A stretch of DNA of 64,000 nt, from contig JALPRQ010000002.1 of the NCBI GenBank assembly GCA_023630215.1, positions 372,001 through 436,000 of the forward strand, read 5' to 3'. The position numbers and the translations under genes were made by a program. Origin of the DNA: Rhodobacteraceae bacterium NBU2976 (GTDB lineage: Bacteria > Pseudomonadota > Alphaproteobacteria > Rhodobacterales > Rhodobacteraceae). Below the pieces are notes generated by a model, which worked only from the letters and a program-made list of their open reading frames with translations, had not been told where the DNA came from and made no database searches. This document shows positions 45,962-54,545 of this stretch, piece by piece. Every line of letters begins with the position of its first letter. The stretch's first letter is position 1.

Positions 45962-46357
45962 ATGACCACTCCAAATAAACTCGACCGGAGCATTCTGATC
46001 TCCACCACATGGGCTTTCATCCTGTTCAACATGATCTATGCCGACATCATCGGTATGCTACGCCCCGGCTATCTCGAACTGCTCGACACGATGAGCAAAA
46101 CGCTTTCCGTCAGCACCGTGATGGTATTTTCTGTGCTTCTGGAAATACCGATTGCACTGGTTCTCCTGTCGCGCGTTCTGCGTCGCGGCCCGAACCGGAT
46201 TGTGAATTTCATAGGCGTCCCGATCACCATCCCGTTTGTCATCTTTGGCGGGCTTGGGGGCGCACCGCTCTCCTACTTCTTCTTCGCCGGGATCGAGATC
46301 ATCGCCATGCTGATGATCCTCTACCTCGCCATCAGATGGCCGCGTGAGGACGCCTGA
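45962..46357 (+). CDS. DUF6326-like membrane protein
   Basis: A 131-residue inner-membrane protein with four hydrophobic segments. It starts with a short polar N-terminus, then STTWAFILFNMIYADIIGML, SVSTVMVFSVLLEIPIALVL and a glycine-rich third segment (GGLGGAPLSYFFFAG). This resembles DUF6326-type proteins; function unknown. AAAGGA precedes the ATG. Probably regulated by the divergent LysR gene. Confidence 0.75.
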   Translation: MTTPNKLDRSILISTTWAFILFNMIYADIIGMLRPGYLELLDTMSKTLSVSTVMVFSVLLEIPIALVLLSRVLRRGPNRIVNFIGVPITIPFVIFGGLGGAPLSYFFFAGIEIIAMLMILYLAIRWPREDA

Positions 46358-46364
46358 CAGCGGC

Positions 46365-46390
46365 GACCGCTCCGCCCTCGCGGAGCGGTC
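46365..46390 (+). terminator. Hairpin after the DUF6326-like gene
   Basis: GACCGCTCCGC-CCTC-GCGGAGCGGTC is an 11-bp perfect stem with a tetraloop beginning 7 nt after the stop. It lacks a U-run, so it may be a 3'-end stabiliser instead. Confidence 0.6.
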
Positions 46391-46530
46391 ATTCGACACG
46401 CGCGCCTACATACTCACCCGCAGAGCTTCGTTCATTTTCGTCGGACATCAGATCCATTCCGTTGACAGAATATTCCCGAAATTAACCTTCCTTAACGCCA
46501 TTCGTTAACAAAAATGCCCGAAAAATTATA

Positions 46531-46608
46531 TGCATGCTTGGTGCATGGTTTGTGCATAGGTTGTGCATACCAAAATTCCGGCTTTTGACCCAAAGGTTAA
46601 CGCGTTAA
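46531..46608 (+). promoter_or_regulatory. Phased TGCAT repeats and palindrome upstream of the formaldehyde dehydrogenase gene
   Basis: TGCAT occurs at 46531, 46542, 46553 and 46564, exactly 11 bp apart, mostly as GTGCAT. A perfect TTAACGCGTTAA palindrome lies at 46597-46608, between a -35-like TTGACC (46585-46590) and the gene. One-turn phasing suggests cooperative binding of a regulator to one DNA face. The regulator is not identified. Confidence 0.55.
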
Positions 46609-46680
46609 TCAAGATAAACCTTGCAGCGTGGAGCAAAGTTTTGCACCCTCCTTCCAAAGCATTTTTCAGGGAGGATTATC

Positions 46681-47793
46681 ATGCGAACTCGCGCCGCTGT
46701 TGCCGTTCAAGCCGGCAAACCTTTGGAGATCATGGAGGTCAATCTGGAGGGTCCAAAGGCCGGTGAAGTCCTCGTTGAAATCAAGGCGACGGGCATTTGT
46801 CACACCGACGAATTCACCCTCTCTGGCGCTGATCCCGAAGGGTTGTTTCCCGCCATTTTGGGGCATGAAGGCGCAGGTGTTGTGCTGGAGGTCGGGGCCG
46901 GTGTGACCACCCTCAAACCCGGCGATCACGTCATTCCGCTCTACACCCCGGAATGCCGCGAATGCGAGTATTGTCTCAACCCGAAAACCAACCTCTGCCA
47001 GTCGATCCGCAGCACGCAAGGACAGGGCCTGATGCCCGACGGAACCAGTAGATTCAGTACCTTAGACGGTGATCCGATCCTCCATTATATGGGCACCTCG
47101 ACCTTTGCGAACCACACGGTTGTGCCGGAAATCGCGCTGGCCAAAATCCGCGAAGACGCCCCGTTTGACAAGGTCTGCTACATCGGTTGCGGCGTCACCA
47201 CGGGCATCGGCGCGGTGATAAATACCGCCAAGGTCGAGATCGGCTCACGCGCCATTGTCTTTGGTCTTGGCGGCATCGGTTTGAACGTCATTCAGGGGCT
47301 GCGTCTGGCCGGTGCCGACCAGATCGTCGGCGTCGACCTCAACCCCGGCAAAAAGCCGATGGCGGAGCGTTTCGGCATGACCGATTTCGTGAACCCGGCC
47401 GAGGTCGACGGTGATCTGGTCGCCTACCTGGTCGGCCTAACCAAAGGCGGTGCCGACTATACGTTCGACGCCACCGGCAACGTAAACGTCATGCGAACCG
47501 CCTTGGAGTCCGCCCACAAAGGTTGGGGCGAATCCATCATAATCGGCGTCGCCCCCGCCGGCGCCGAAATCAGCACCCGCCCCTTCCAACTGGTCACCGG
47601 CCGCAGCTGGCGTGGGACGGCATTTGGCGGCGCGAGAGGCCGCACGGATGTCCCAAAAATCGTCGATTGGTACATGGACGGCAAGATCGAAATCGACCCG
47701 ATGATCACCCACACAATGGGGCTGGAGGACATCAACAAGGGGTTCGATTTGATGCATGAAGGCAAGAGCATTCGCGCGGTGGTGGAGTATTGA
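46681..47793 (+). CDS. S-(hydroxymethyl)glutathione dehydrogenase / class III alcohol dehydrogenase
   Basis: Oxidises S-hydroxymethylglutathione to S-formylglutathione with NAD in formaldehyde detoxification or C1 oxidation. The 370-residue enzyme has catalytic-zinc Cys40 (TGICHTDE) with His62 and Glu63, the structural-zinc set Cys92, Cys95, Cys98 and Cys106, and the Rossmann motif [19 protein letters not shown] precedes the ATG by 7 nt. Its usual partner fghA is 2.6 kb downstream, separated by other genes. Confidence 0.95.
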   Translation: MRTRAAVAVQAGKPLEIMEVNLEGPKAGEVLVEIKATGICHTDEFTLSGADPEGLFPAILGHEGAGVVLEVGAGVTTLKPGDHVIPLYTPECRECEYCLNPKTNLCQSIRSTQGQGLMPDGTSRFSTLDGDPILHYMGTSTFANHTVVPEIALAKIREDAPFDKVCYIGCGVTTGIGAVINTAKVEIGSRAIVFGLGGIGLNVIQGLRLAGADQIVGVDLNPGKKPMAERFGMTDFVNPAEVDGDLVAYLVGLTKGGADYTFDATGNVNVMRTALESAHKGWGESIIIGVAPAGAEISTRPFQLVTGRSWRGTAFGGARGRTDVPKIVDWYMDGKIEIDPMITHTMGLEDINKGFDLMHEGKSIRAVVEY

Positions 47794-47830
47794 ACTCTCC
47801 CAGATCCGCCCAAGATAGTCGCTAATTTTT

Positions 47831-48157
47831 CTAGTCTTCTTCGATACTGCTCTCGATTTTCGGATCGAGAGTGCTCCCAGTTATTTTGTAAATAGCGGTA
47901 ACACCTGAGCCTTTGCTGAACGCAAATTCGTGCTTGTCGGTCCCTTTCGTGACGCCGCCTTCGGCTTCAACGACGGCCCAAAACCGATATGTTTCCGGAA
48001 CTCCAAGGCTCTCTAGATCCCATGTGTGGCTTTGGCCAACGGCTAGACTTACCGGCGCTGGACCTGATCCATGCGAGCCCCAGTGAATCGTACACTTTGC
48101 CAGAAAGGCGATACCTGAAATGGCTTCGAATTTTACTTTGTCGACTTGAGTAACCAT
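47831..48157 (-). CDS. Small beta-rich protein of unknown function
   Basis: Not recognised. The 108-residue protein has no signal peptide and reads as short beta strands: FLAKCTIHWGSHGS, SLAVGQSHTWDLESLGVPE and TAIYKITGSTLDP. The AKxxIxWGxHGS-like pattern recalls small domains attached to bacterial lectins or pore-forming toxins, but this is only an impression. The surrounding DNA is AT-richer than neighbours. Divergent from the NYN gene. Confidence 0.5.
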   Translation of the reverse strand: MVTQVDKVKFEAISGIAFLAKCTIHWGSHGSGPAPVSLAVGQSHTWDLESLGVPETYRFWAVVEAEGGVTKGTDKHEFAFSKGSGVTAIYKITGSTLDPKIESSIEED

Positions 48158-48434
48158 TGCTTATCTCTACTTTACGTTGTTTTATGATAGAGATTTACAA
48201 CTTTTTGCGGAAATTTTCAATTTCTCGGACTCAATCAGGTTTACAAACCATTTTCACGAAGACCCGTCCCTTGAAACCAAAAGCGGGCTGTCGCGATCGG
48301 CTGGTGTTTCATCGAAGTGTTGTGTTACCGTCGGCCTAGTGTTTCTTGTTTACGAGCACCTACTTTCTTATAGCGATTACAGGACAGCACATTTGAATTA
48401 TGTGCGGCAGCTTCGACGGGAATGGGAGAGAATA

Positions 48435-49172
48435 GTGGCTGAAAATCGCGCTCCGCGACTCTGTGTTCTGATTGATGCGGATAATGTGCCTGCGCATTAT
48501 GCCGAGGTGATCTTCGAAGAGATTTCGGGTCTTGGCGAAGCCTCCGTGCGGCGTATTTACGGGGACTGGAGTTCTGGCCATCTGAAGGCATGGTCCGAGA
48601 AAGTCGCTAAGCTGGGTATGGTTGCGGACCAACAGTTTTCCAACACAAAAGGTAAGAACGCATCGGATATCGGGCTGGTCATTTCGGCGATGGATTTTCT
48701 CCATTCCGGGCTGTTTGACGGGTTTGTGCTGGTGTCCTCCGACAGTGATTTCACAATGCTGGCAGCACGTATTCGCGAGCAAGGGCTGGACGTTTATGGT
48801 ATCGGAGAAAAGAAAACCCCCGAAGCTTTCCGGATGGCCTGCAAGCGTTTCATTTATGCGGAAAATCTGATTGCGGCAAATGGCGATGACAAGCCAGAGA
48901 AAGTGACCAAAACCAAGCCGCAAGGGTCAAAGAAAGAGCCGCCAACAAAGGCTATTCCGATGATAAATGCGGCGATGGACAAGATCAGTAGTGATCAGGA
49001 ATGGTATACGCTTGGTCAACTGGGACAGTTTATTACCCAAGCCAACCCTGATTTTGACCCAAGGACTTATGGAAGCCCTAAATTGTCGGATTTGCTTCAA
49101 AAAACAGGGCGTTACGAGATCAAACGGGGTGAAGGAAACCATTTGGTAGTTCGGCGGAAACCAACAAACTAA
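48435..49172 (+). CDS. NYN-domain protein with C-terminal LOTUS/OST-HTH domain
   Basis: A 245-residue predicted RNA-processing protein. The PIN-like NYN domain (about 10-140) has the acidic metal residues in LCVLIDADNVP, KGKNASDIGLVISAMDFL and DGFVLVSSDSDFTML. A basic linker (about 155-180) leads to a LOTUS-type winged helix (about 185-242) with WYTLGQLGQFITQA and YGSPKLSDLLQKTGRYEI. NYN-LOTUS proteins are candidate ribonucleases or RNA adaptors. The GTG at 48435 follows GGGAG and starts at the domain; an open frame continues upstream to 48177. Confidence 0.8.
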   Translation: MAENRAPRLCVLIDADNVPAHYAEVIFEEISGLGEASVRRIYGDWSSGHLKAWSEKVAKLGMVADQQFSNTKGKNASDIGLVISAMDFLHSGLFDGFVLVSSDSDFTMLAARIREQGLDVYGIGEKKTPEAFRMACKRFIYAENLIAANGDDKPEKVTKTKPQGSKKEPPTKAIPMINAAMDKISSDQEWYTLGQLGQFITQANPDFDPRTYGSPKLSDLLQKTGRYEIKRGEGNHLVVRRKPTN

Positions 49173-50362
49173 GTAACCGCCGCCTTCACCCGAAACTCTT
49201 CCCGATCCCACAGCCTATCACGCATCACCCTTTCCAAAACATCCACCGCCCTCTTCACATCCCCCTCACCCAAATACAGCGGTGTAAATCCGAACCGCAT
49301 GACGTCCGGTGCGCGGAAATCGCCGATCACCCCTTCGGCGATCAGGGCTTGCATGATGGCGTAGCCTTGAGGGTGACGCAGGGCTATGTGGGCGCCGCGT
49401 TGTGCGGGGTCGCGCGGGCTGGCGAGGGTTAGGTCGGGACAGCGGGTCTCGACCTCGGCAATGAACAATTCCGATAGGGTGATGAAGTGGTGGCGGAGGG
49501 TTTCAACGGACACGCCCTCCCACACATCCAGCGCGGTTTCCAGCGCGGCCATGCCCAGCACCGACGGGGTGCCGATGCGCATTCTGGCGATGCCTTCAGC
49601 GGGGGTGTAATCCTGTTCAAACGCGAAGGGTGCGGCGTGGCCCAGCCAGCCGCTTAACGCGGGACGCACGTGGTTTTGCAGGTTGGGGCGGACATAGATG
49701 AAGGCGGGCGCGCCTGGCCCACCGTTCAGGTATTTGTATGTGCAGCCGACAGCGAAATCGGCGTTTGTGCCGGTCAGGTCAATCGGGATCGCGCCAGCCG
49801 AATGGGCGAGGTCCCAGACCGTCACCGCCCCAACCGCATGCGCCCGTGCCGTCAGCGCGGCCATATCATGCAGGCGGGAGGTGGCATAATCAACCTCGGT
49901 CAGCATCAGGATGGCGATGGAATCATCCAGCGCCTCCGAAACCTCCTCGGGCGCCACAACGCGCAGTTCATACCCGTCGCCCAGCGTCCCGATCAGCCCT
50001 TGGGCCATATATAAATCCGTCGGGAAATTGCCGCTATCGCTAAGGATCACGCGGCGGTCGGGCACCAGTTCCAGCGCCGCGGATAGCGCCTGATAAACGC
50101 GTATCGTCAGTGTGTCCCCGACCATCACCGACCCTTTCGGCGCGCCAATCAGCGGCGCGATCCGGTCGCCCAGCACCGCAGGTTGCGCCATCCATCCGGC
50201 CTTGTTCCACCCGCGGATCAGCAGCTCGCCCCATTCGTCCGCCACAACGCCAGCGACCCGCGCTTTGGCGGCGCTTGGCAGTGGACCTAGCGAGTTCCCG
50301 TTGAGGTAGGTAACCCCTTCAGGAATATCGAACATCGCGCGGGTTTTGGCGAAATCTGTCAT
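49169..50362 (-). CDS. kynU: Kynureninase
   Basis: PLP enzyme that cleaves kynurenine to anthranilate and alanine in tryptophan degradation. The 397-residue protein has YLNGNSLGPLP at the start, VWDLAHSAGAIPIDL (about 195-209, PLP aspartate) and the PLP lysine in GCTYKYLNGGPGAPAF. No kynA or kynB is adjacent. It separates the NYN gene from fghA; the 3' end overlaps the NYN gene by 4 nt. The ATG at 50362 is the conserved start. Confidence 0.95.
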   Translation of the reverse strand: MTDFAKTRAMFDIPEGVTYLNGNSLGPLPSAAKARVAGVVADEWGELLIRGWNKAGWMAQPAVLGDRIAPLIGAPKGSVMVGDTLTIRVYQALSAALELVPDRRVILSDSGNFPTDLYMAQGLIGTLGDGYELRVVAPEEVSEALDDSIAILMLTEVDYATSRLHDMAALTARAHAVGAVTVWDLAHSAGAIPIDLTGTNADFAVGCTYKYLNGGPGAPAFIYVRPNLQNHVRPALSGWLGHAAPFAFEQDYTPAEGIARMRIGTPSVLGMAALETALDVWEGVSVETLRHHFITLSELFIAEVETRCPDLTLASPRDPAQRGAHIALRHPQGYAIMQALIAEGVIGDFRAPDVMRFGFTPLYLGEGDVKRAVDVLERVMRDRLWDREEFRVKAAVT

Positions 50363-50437
50363 TCCGCCAGATTGCCCGCGCCAAGGGCTGGAAGGCAAGC
50401 GGGGATTGCGCTAGCGTCACGCCAAAAGGGGAATGCC

Positions 50438-51268
50438 ATGCAGACAATTTCCAAAAACAAATGCTTCGGCGGAGTGCAGGGTGTCTATACGCACCGCTCG
50501 AACGCCTGCGCCTGCGATATGACGTTCGCTGTCTACCAGCCGCCCCAAGCTTCCGAAGGGCCAGTTCCTGTACTGTGGTTCCTTTCCGGTCTGACCTGCA
50601 CGCACGAAAACGCGATGATCAAGGCGGGCGCACAGGCGTGGGCGTCGGATCACGGGATCGCACTGGTGTTTCCCGATACCTCGCCGCGCGGCGAAGGGGT
50701 GCCGGATGACGACGCATATGACCTTGGCCAAGGGGCTGGGTTCTATGTGAATGCGACGCAGGACCCATGGGCAAAGCATTTCCAGATGTGGGACTACATC
50801 ACGGATGAGTTGCCGACGTTGCTGTTCCGGAACTTTGATCTGGACGAGGATGCCCAAGGCATCACCGGCCATTCGATGGGGGGTCACGGGGCGCTGACCA
50901 TCGGGATGTCCTTCCCGGATCGCTACCGCTCCTTGTCCGCTTTCGCCCCCATCTGCAACCCGTCCGCCAGTGATTGGGGGCGCAAACAGCTGACCGCTTA
51001 TCTGGGGGCTGATGAAATGGAATGGGCCAAGCATGATGCGTCCAAATTGATGGCGGATAAGGGTTATCCAGGGCATGTGCTGATTGATCAGGGGGCGGCG
51101 GATGCGAACTGGGATCTGTTGCGTCCCGATGCGATGCAGGCGGCTATGGCAGGCCGGAAACAGGCAGGCACGGTCCGCGTGCACGACGGGTATGACCACG
51201 GGTATTTCTTTGTCTCCAGCTTCATGGAAGAACATATCATCCACCACGCGGACATTCTTTACGCATGA
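50438..51268 (+). CDS. fghA: S-formylglutathione hydrolase
   Basis: Second step of glutathione-dependent formaldehyde oxidation, releasing formate. The 276-residue esterase D has the nucleophile Ser146 in GHSMGGHGAL, WFLSGLTCTHEN for the oxyanion region, and Asp and His in DQGAADANWD and DGYDHGYFF. AAAGGGG precedes the ATG at 50438. The next gene overlaps its stop by 4 nt. Confidence 0.96.
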   Translation: MQTISKNKCFGGVQGVYTHRSNACACDMTFAVYQPPQASEGPVPVLWFLSGLTCTHENAMIKAGAQAWASDHGIALVFPDTSPRGEGVPDDDAYDLGQGAGFYVNATQDPWAKHFQMWDYITDELPTLLFRNFDLDEDAQGITGHSMGGHGALTIGMSFPDRYRSLSAFAPICNPSASDWGRKQLTAYLGADEMEWAKHDASKLMADKGYPGHVLIDQGAADANWDLLRPDAMQAAMAGRKQAGTVRVHDGYDHGYFFVSSFMEEHIIHHADILYA

Positions 51269-51708
51269 TCTATGTCGATGCAGATGCCTGCCCCGTGAAA
51301 GACGAAGTTGTCCGCGTGGCTGACCGGCACGGGGTGAAGGTGTTCATCGTGTCCAACGGCGGTATCCGCCCGAACCCGCATCCACTGGTCGAAACGGTGG
51401 TGGTGCCGGACGGGCCGGACGTTGCGGATAAGTGGATCGCGGATCGGGCTGGGCCGGGCGATATTTGCATCACAGGGGACATTCCCCTCGCCGCGAAATG
51501 CCTTGAGGCCGGGGCGCGGGTGCTGCGCCATAATGGTGAGACTTTTACGAAATCTAACATTGGCAACCAATTGGCCATGCGAGACCTGATGGCAGACCTG
51601 CGCGCTGCTGATCCTTTCCGGCAAGGCGGTGGGAAGCCGTTTTCCAAAGCAGATCGCTCGCGCTTTCTGGAGGCGTTGGAACGCGAGCTTCGCGCCGCGA
51701 AAAAATAG
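51265..51708 (+). CDS. YaiI/YqxD (DUF188) family protein
   Basis: A 147-residue protein of the DUF188 family, predicted PIN-like. MIYVDADACPVKDEVVRVA at the start and a central DKWIADRAGPGDICITGDIPLA carry conserved Asp residues; FRQGGGKPFSKADRSRF near the C-terminus is also typical. Role unknown. ATGA overlap with fghA. Confidence 0.9.
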   Translation: MIYVDADACPVKDEVVRVADRHGVKVFIVSNGGIRPNPHPLVETVVVPDGPDVADKWIADRAGPGDICITGDIPLAAKCLEAGARVLRHNGETFTKSNIGNQLAMRDLMADLRAADPFRQGGGKPFSKADRSRFLEALERELRAAKK

Positions 51709-51759
51709 GGATTTTCATTCCCGGATCAGTATGGGATTATCGTTAAAACGGGAGGATTT

Positions 51760-52407
51760 ATGTCACAGAAAACCGCACTTATCGTCTGGGGTGGCTGGGA
51801 AGGTCATACGCCGGAAGCCAGCGCAAATATCGTCAAGGACATGCTAGAGGGGCACGGGTTTGTCGTCACCATGTCCAACAGCACGTCGGCATTTGCCGAC
51901 CCTGATCTGGGAAAATTTGACCTGATCATCCCGGCGACTACCATGTCAAAGATCGAAAAGGAGGAGTTGCAAAACCTCTTAGCCGCAGTGCGCGCGGGCT
52001 CCGGCCTCGGCGGGTTTCACGGGCTTATGTGTGATGCGTTCCGAAACGAACCGGATTATCAGTTCATGGTCGGCGGTCAGTGGGTTGCCCACCCGGGGGA
52101 CATTATTGATTACGAGGTGAATATCACCAAACCCGACGACCCGATTGTCGTGGGGATCAGCGATTTTCCCTATCATTCCGAACAATATTACATCCACTAC
52201 GACCCAGCGATCGAGGTGCTGGCGACGACCACTTTTGATGGTTCCCGTTTTGCAGAAATCGACGGCGTGGTCATGCCAGTTGTCTGGAAGAAAATGTATG
52301 GCAAGGGCCGCGTTTTCCATTCGACGCTAGGCCATATCGCAGATGAGTTTGCCGTGCCCGAAATGAAGACGATGCTGGAGCGCGGATTGCTGTGGGCCGC
52401 GCGGTAG
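51760..52407 (+). CDS. ThuA-domain protein
   Basis: A 215-residue ThuA/trehalose-utilisation-type protein with a class I glutamine-amidotransferase-like fold. Visible: IVWGGWEGHTPEA, GSGLGGFHGLMCDAFR and GRVFHSTLGHIADEF. Family members act on sugars, but neighbours give no pathway. GGGAGG precedes the ATG. Confidence 0.85.
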   Translation: MSQKTALIVWGGWEGHTPEASANIVKDMLEGHGFVVTMSNSTSAFADPDLGKFDLIIPATTMSKIEKEELQNLLAAVRAGSGLGGFHGLMCDAFRNEPDYQFMVGGQWVAHPGDIIDYEVNITKPDDPIVVGISDFPYHSEQYYIHYDPAIEVLATTTFDGSRFAEIDGVVMPVVWKKMYGKGRVFHSTLGHIADEFAVPEMKTMLERGLLWAAR

Positions 52408-52408
52408 G

Positions 52409-52732
52409 ATGAAGATAACAGGCTTCATTCTTTCGACCCTGTTGATCACATCTTCAATTGGCCACGCAGAAACTTGCTACATGGATGTCGATGATCAAAT
52501 TATTCTTGAGGGTCAATGCACATTTATTCCAACAGGTGGTGGCAGTTTCCAGATCTTCGATAAACCCAATGCCCCTTTGTATTTTGCGTATGTAAACGTC
52601 GATAACGGCACCGCCGTCGGATATTGGAATGAGGTAGCCGGAGCTTCCCATGCACATTCCAATTTGGGAACTCTGTAGAGGTTCGGAGGGTGCTGGATCA
52701 ACGACTCTGTCAGAGTTTGTGCTTGGGAATAG
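52409..52732 (+). pseudogene. Small secreted cysteine protein interrupted by a TAG codon
   Basis: The frame starts with a signal peptide (MKITGFILSTLLITSSIGHA), runs through GQCTFIPTGGGSFQIFD and stops at TAG (52676-52678) after an 89-residue protein. In the same frame the following 17 codons read RFGGCWINDSVRVCAWE before the next stop, a tail resembling the Cys-containing ends of related small exported proteins. The TAG therefore looks like a recent nonsense mutation that removes two Cys. Read-through or a sequencing error are the alternatives. Confidence 0.6.
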
Positions 52733-52736
52733 ATGC

Positions 52737-53951
52737 CTATTTAAGCGCCACCGTCATCTGGATCACGTCCGTCGTTTCATACCGGAAGTTTGCAGCACAG
52801 GCCGTCAGGTAGAAATTCCACATCCTTCGGAAGCGTTCATCAAAGCCCATCTGGGCGATATCGTCCCATTTGGCGTTGAACCGATCAAACCACATCCGCA
52901 GCGTTTCGGAATAGCTTTGTCCGAATGCGATGCTGTTGACGATCTCTAATCCGCTTGCCCCCGTGACCGACGACAATGCCGACGGGCTTGGCAGCATCCC
53001 TCCCGGGAAAATATATTTCTGGATGAAATCCACGTTCCGCCGATAGCTAGGGAACAGTTGGTCCGTAATGGTTATCGTCTGAATCGTGGCCTTGGCATCG
53101 TCTTTCAGTCGATCCCTCAAGCTTTCGAAATAGACTGGCCAGTTATTTTCGCCCACCGCTTCAAACATCTCGATCGAGGCGATACCATCATAGCGACCCC
53201 GCTCGTCACGATAGTCGCGCAGTACGATCTCGACCCTATCGTTCAGTCCTTGGCGGAACATGCGTTCCTTGGCGAAATCATGCTGCTCTCGCGATATCGT
53301 CAGCCCGGTAACACGTGCGCCACGCTCCTTGGCGGCATATTCCGCGAATCCGCCCCAGCCGCAGCCAACCTCCAGCAAATGTGCCCCGTCGGCAGCGCCA
53401 ATCTGATCATATATGGACTGATATTTGCGTTGCTGTGCAGAGGCGAGATCGCGATTGTCATCATCGAACATCGCCGAGGAATAGGTCATCGAGTCATCAA
53501 GCCAAAGGCTGTAGAAATCATTTCCAAGATCATAGTGATAGGCAATATTCTTCTTTGCCTGCCGTTTGGTGTTGGAGTTCAGCCAGTGGCCAAAACGCTG
53601 CGCCAATTCGACATACCATTTCCCCTGAATGCGCGAACGGATGCTGCCGGTATTTTGCACCAGCATATCCAACAGCGCCTGCAAGTCGGGGGTATCCCAT
53701 TGCTGAGACATATAGGCTTCGGCGAACCCGATCTGGCCATCCTTGACGATACGACGGAAACACTCATCATCCCGAGAAAGCATGACACCGGTCGGGCCAT
53801 CATGTTTGCCATCAAAGTCAAATACCGACCCATCAGCGGTTACGATCCGGAATGTGCCATATTCCAAGTTGTTGAGGATCGGTAACAGCGGTCGAAGCCA
53901 TCGCGGTGCGCGCGAGGTGAATGTCGCGGAGTCGTTTGTGGTTATGCTCAT
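52737..53951 (-). CDS. cfa: Cyclopropane-fatty-acyl-phospholipid synthase
   Basis: Adds a methylene from SAM to unsaturated membrane acyl chains, a stress adaptation. The 404-residue protein has an N-terminal lipid-binding domain (about 1-120), then SAM motif I LLEVGCGWGGFAEYA (about 190) and later GIASIEMFEAVGE and RNVDFIQKYIFPGG. The ATG at 53951 follows GGAGG; an in-frame ATG eight codons upstream overlaps that site. Last gene of fasciclin-tspO-cfa. Confidence 0.94.
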   Translation of the reverse strand: MSITTNDSATFTSRAPRWLRPLLPILNNLEYGTFRIVTADGSVFDFDGKHDGPTGVMLSRDDECFRRIVKDGQIGFAEAYMSQQWDTPDLQALLDMLVQNTGSIRSRIQGKWYVELAQRFGHWLNSNTKRQAKKNIAYHYDLGNDFYSLWLDDSMTYSSAMFDDDNRDLASAQQRKYQSIYDQIGAADGAHLLEVGCGWGGFAEYAAKERGARVTGLTISREQHDFAKERMFRQGLNDRVEIVLRDYRDERGRYDGIASIEMFEAVGENNWPVYFESLRDRLKDDAKATIQTITITDQLFPSYRRNVDFIQKYIFPGGMLPSPSALSSVTGASGLEIVNSIAFGQSYSETLRMWFDRFNAKWDDIAQMGFDERFRRMWNFYLTACAANFRYETTDVIQMTVALK

Positions 53952-54026
53952 GTTGGCCCCCTCCAACCTTGGCAATCCTGTTTCCTATCTTAAAGATAGG
54001 ACAGGATTCGCATTTTCGCAAATGGC

Positions 54027-54497
54027 TTAGGCAGCCGGGTTCATTTGCCACACGGCAAAATTCAATGCAGATGCCAGACTGACCCAGGCAAGATATGGCA
54101 TCATCAACCACGCGCTAAGGCGATCGACGCGCCAACAGATCACGATCAAAATCAGGATGGTAACCCATAGCGCCGCGATATAGGCGAAAGCCACACCCAG
54201 CGCATAGGCGCCAAAAAATACGGGTGTCCAGATGGTGTTCAGACACATCTGCAACGCCCAGACGGCAACCGCGAAATTTTGCATCGAGGAGTGTTCCGTC
54301 CGCACCAGACGGAACCCAACTGTTGCGATCAGGATGTAAAGCGTGGTCCAGACAGGGCCGAACAGCCAACTGGGTGGTGTGAAAAACGGCTTTTCAAGTG
54401 CCTGATACCAGTCGCCATTAATCGTCCAGACAGCGGACGAGCTGGCAGCAACGATGGTGGAGGCAAAGAATAGAATCCAAAGAAGTGGTTTGGTCAT
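54027..54497 (-). CDS. tspO: TspO/MBR tryptophan-rich sensory protein
   Basis: A 156-residue five-helix membrane protein. Motifs include DWYQALEKPFFTPPSWLFGPVW and LQMCLNTIWTPVFFG. In Rhodobacter, TspO is an outer-membrane sensor/porphyrin-related modulator of oxygen-controlled gene expression; a porphyrin role here fits with the hem genes nearby but is not shown. It lies in the probable stress operon, 49 nt after fasciclin. Confidence 0.92.
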   Translation of the reverse strand: MTKPLLWILFFASTIVAASSSAVWTINGDWYQALEKPFFTPPSWLFGPVWTTLYILIATVGFRLVRTEHSSMQNFAVAVWALQMCLNTIWTPVFFGAYALGVAFAYIAALWVTILILIVICWRVDRLSAWLMMPYLAWVSLASALNFAVWQMNPAA

Positions 54498-54514
54498 GGT
54501 CCCTCGGGTGGAAA

Positions 54515-54537
54515 TGGCGGGCAGCGACTGCCCGCCA
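54515..54537 (-). terminator. Hairpin between the fasciclin gene and tspO
   Basis: TGGCGGGCAG-CGA-CTGCCCGCCA is a 10-bp perfect stem with a 3-nt loop, 9 nt after the fasciclin stop. The following minus-strand sequence is TTTCC, a weak U-run. It may partially terminate or stabilise, giving more fasciclin than tspO/cfa message. Confidence 0.55.
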
Positions 54538-54545
54538 AGAGGTGA

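Larger units (their letters stand above)
46358..46680. other. Intergenic region with phased repeats before the formaldehyde dehydrogenase gene
   Basis: A 323-bp gap. It holds a hairpin at 46365-46390, several GTTAAC/TTAAC words (46481-46508), four TGCAT repeats at 11-bp spacing (46531-46568) and the 12-bp palindrome TTAACGCGTTAA (46597-46608). No gene is supported. Confidence 0.6.

Noticed and set aside
44986-46357. LysR plus membrane gene as a toxin-antitoxin or defence unit
   Set aside because: The membrane protein is a DUF6326-like four-helix protein and the arrangement is an ordinary divergent LysR pair.
46531-46568. Tandem TGCAT repeats as a CRISPR or iteron origin
   Set aside because: Units are 11 bp without spacers, far too short for CRISPR; no replication gene or DnaA-box cluster is near, so a promoter operator is more likely.
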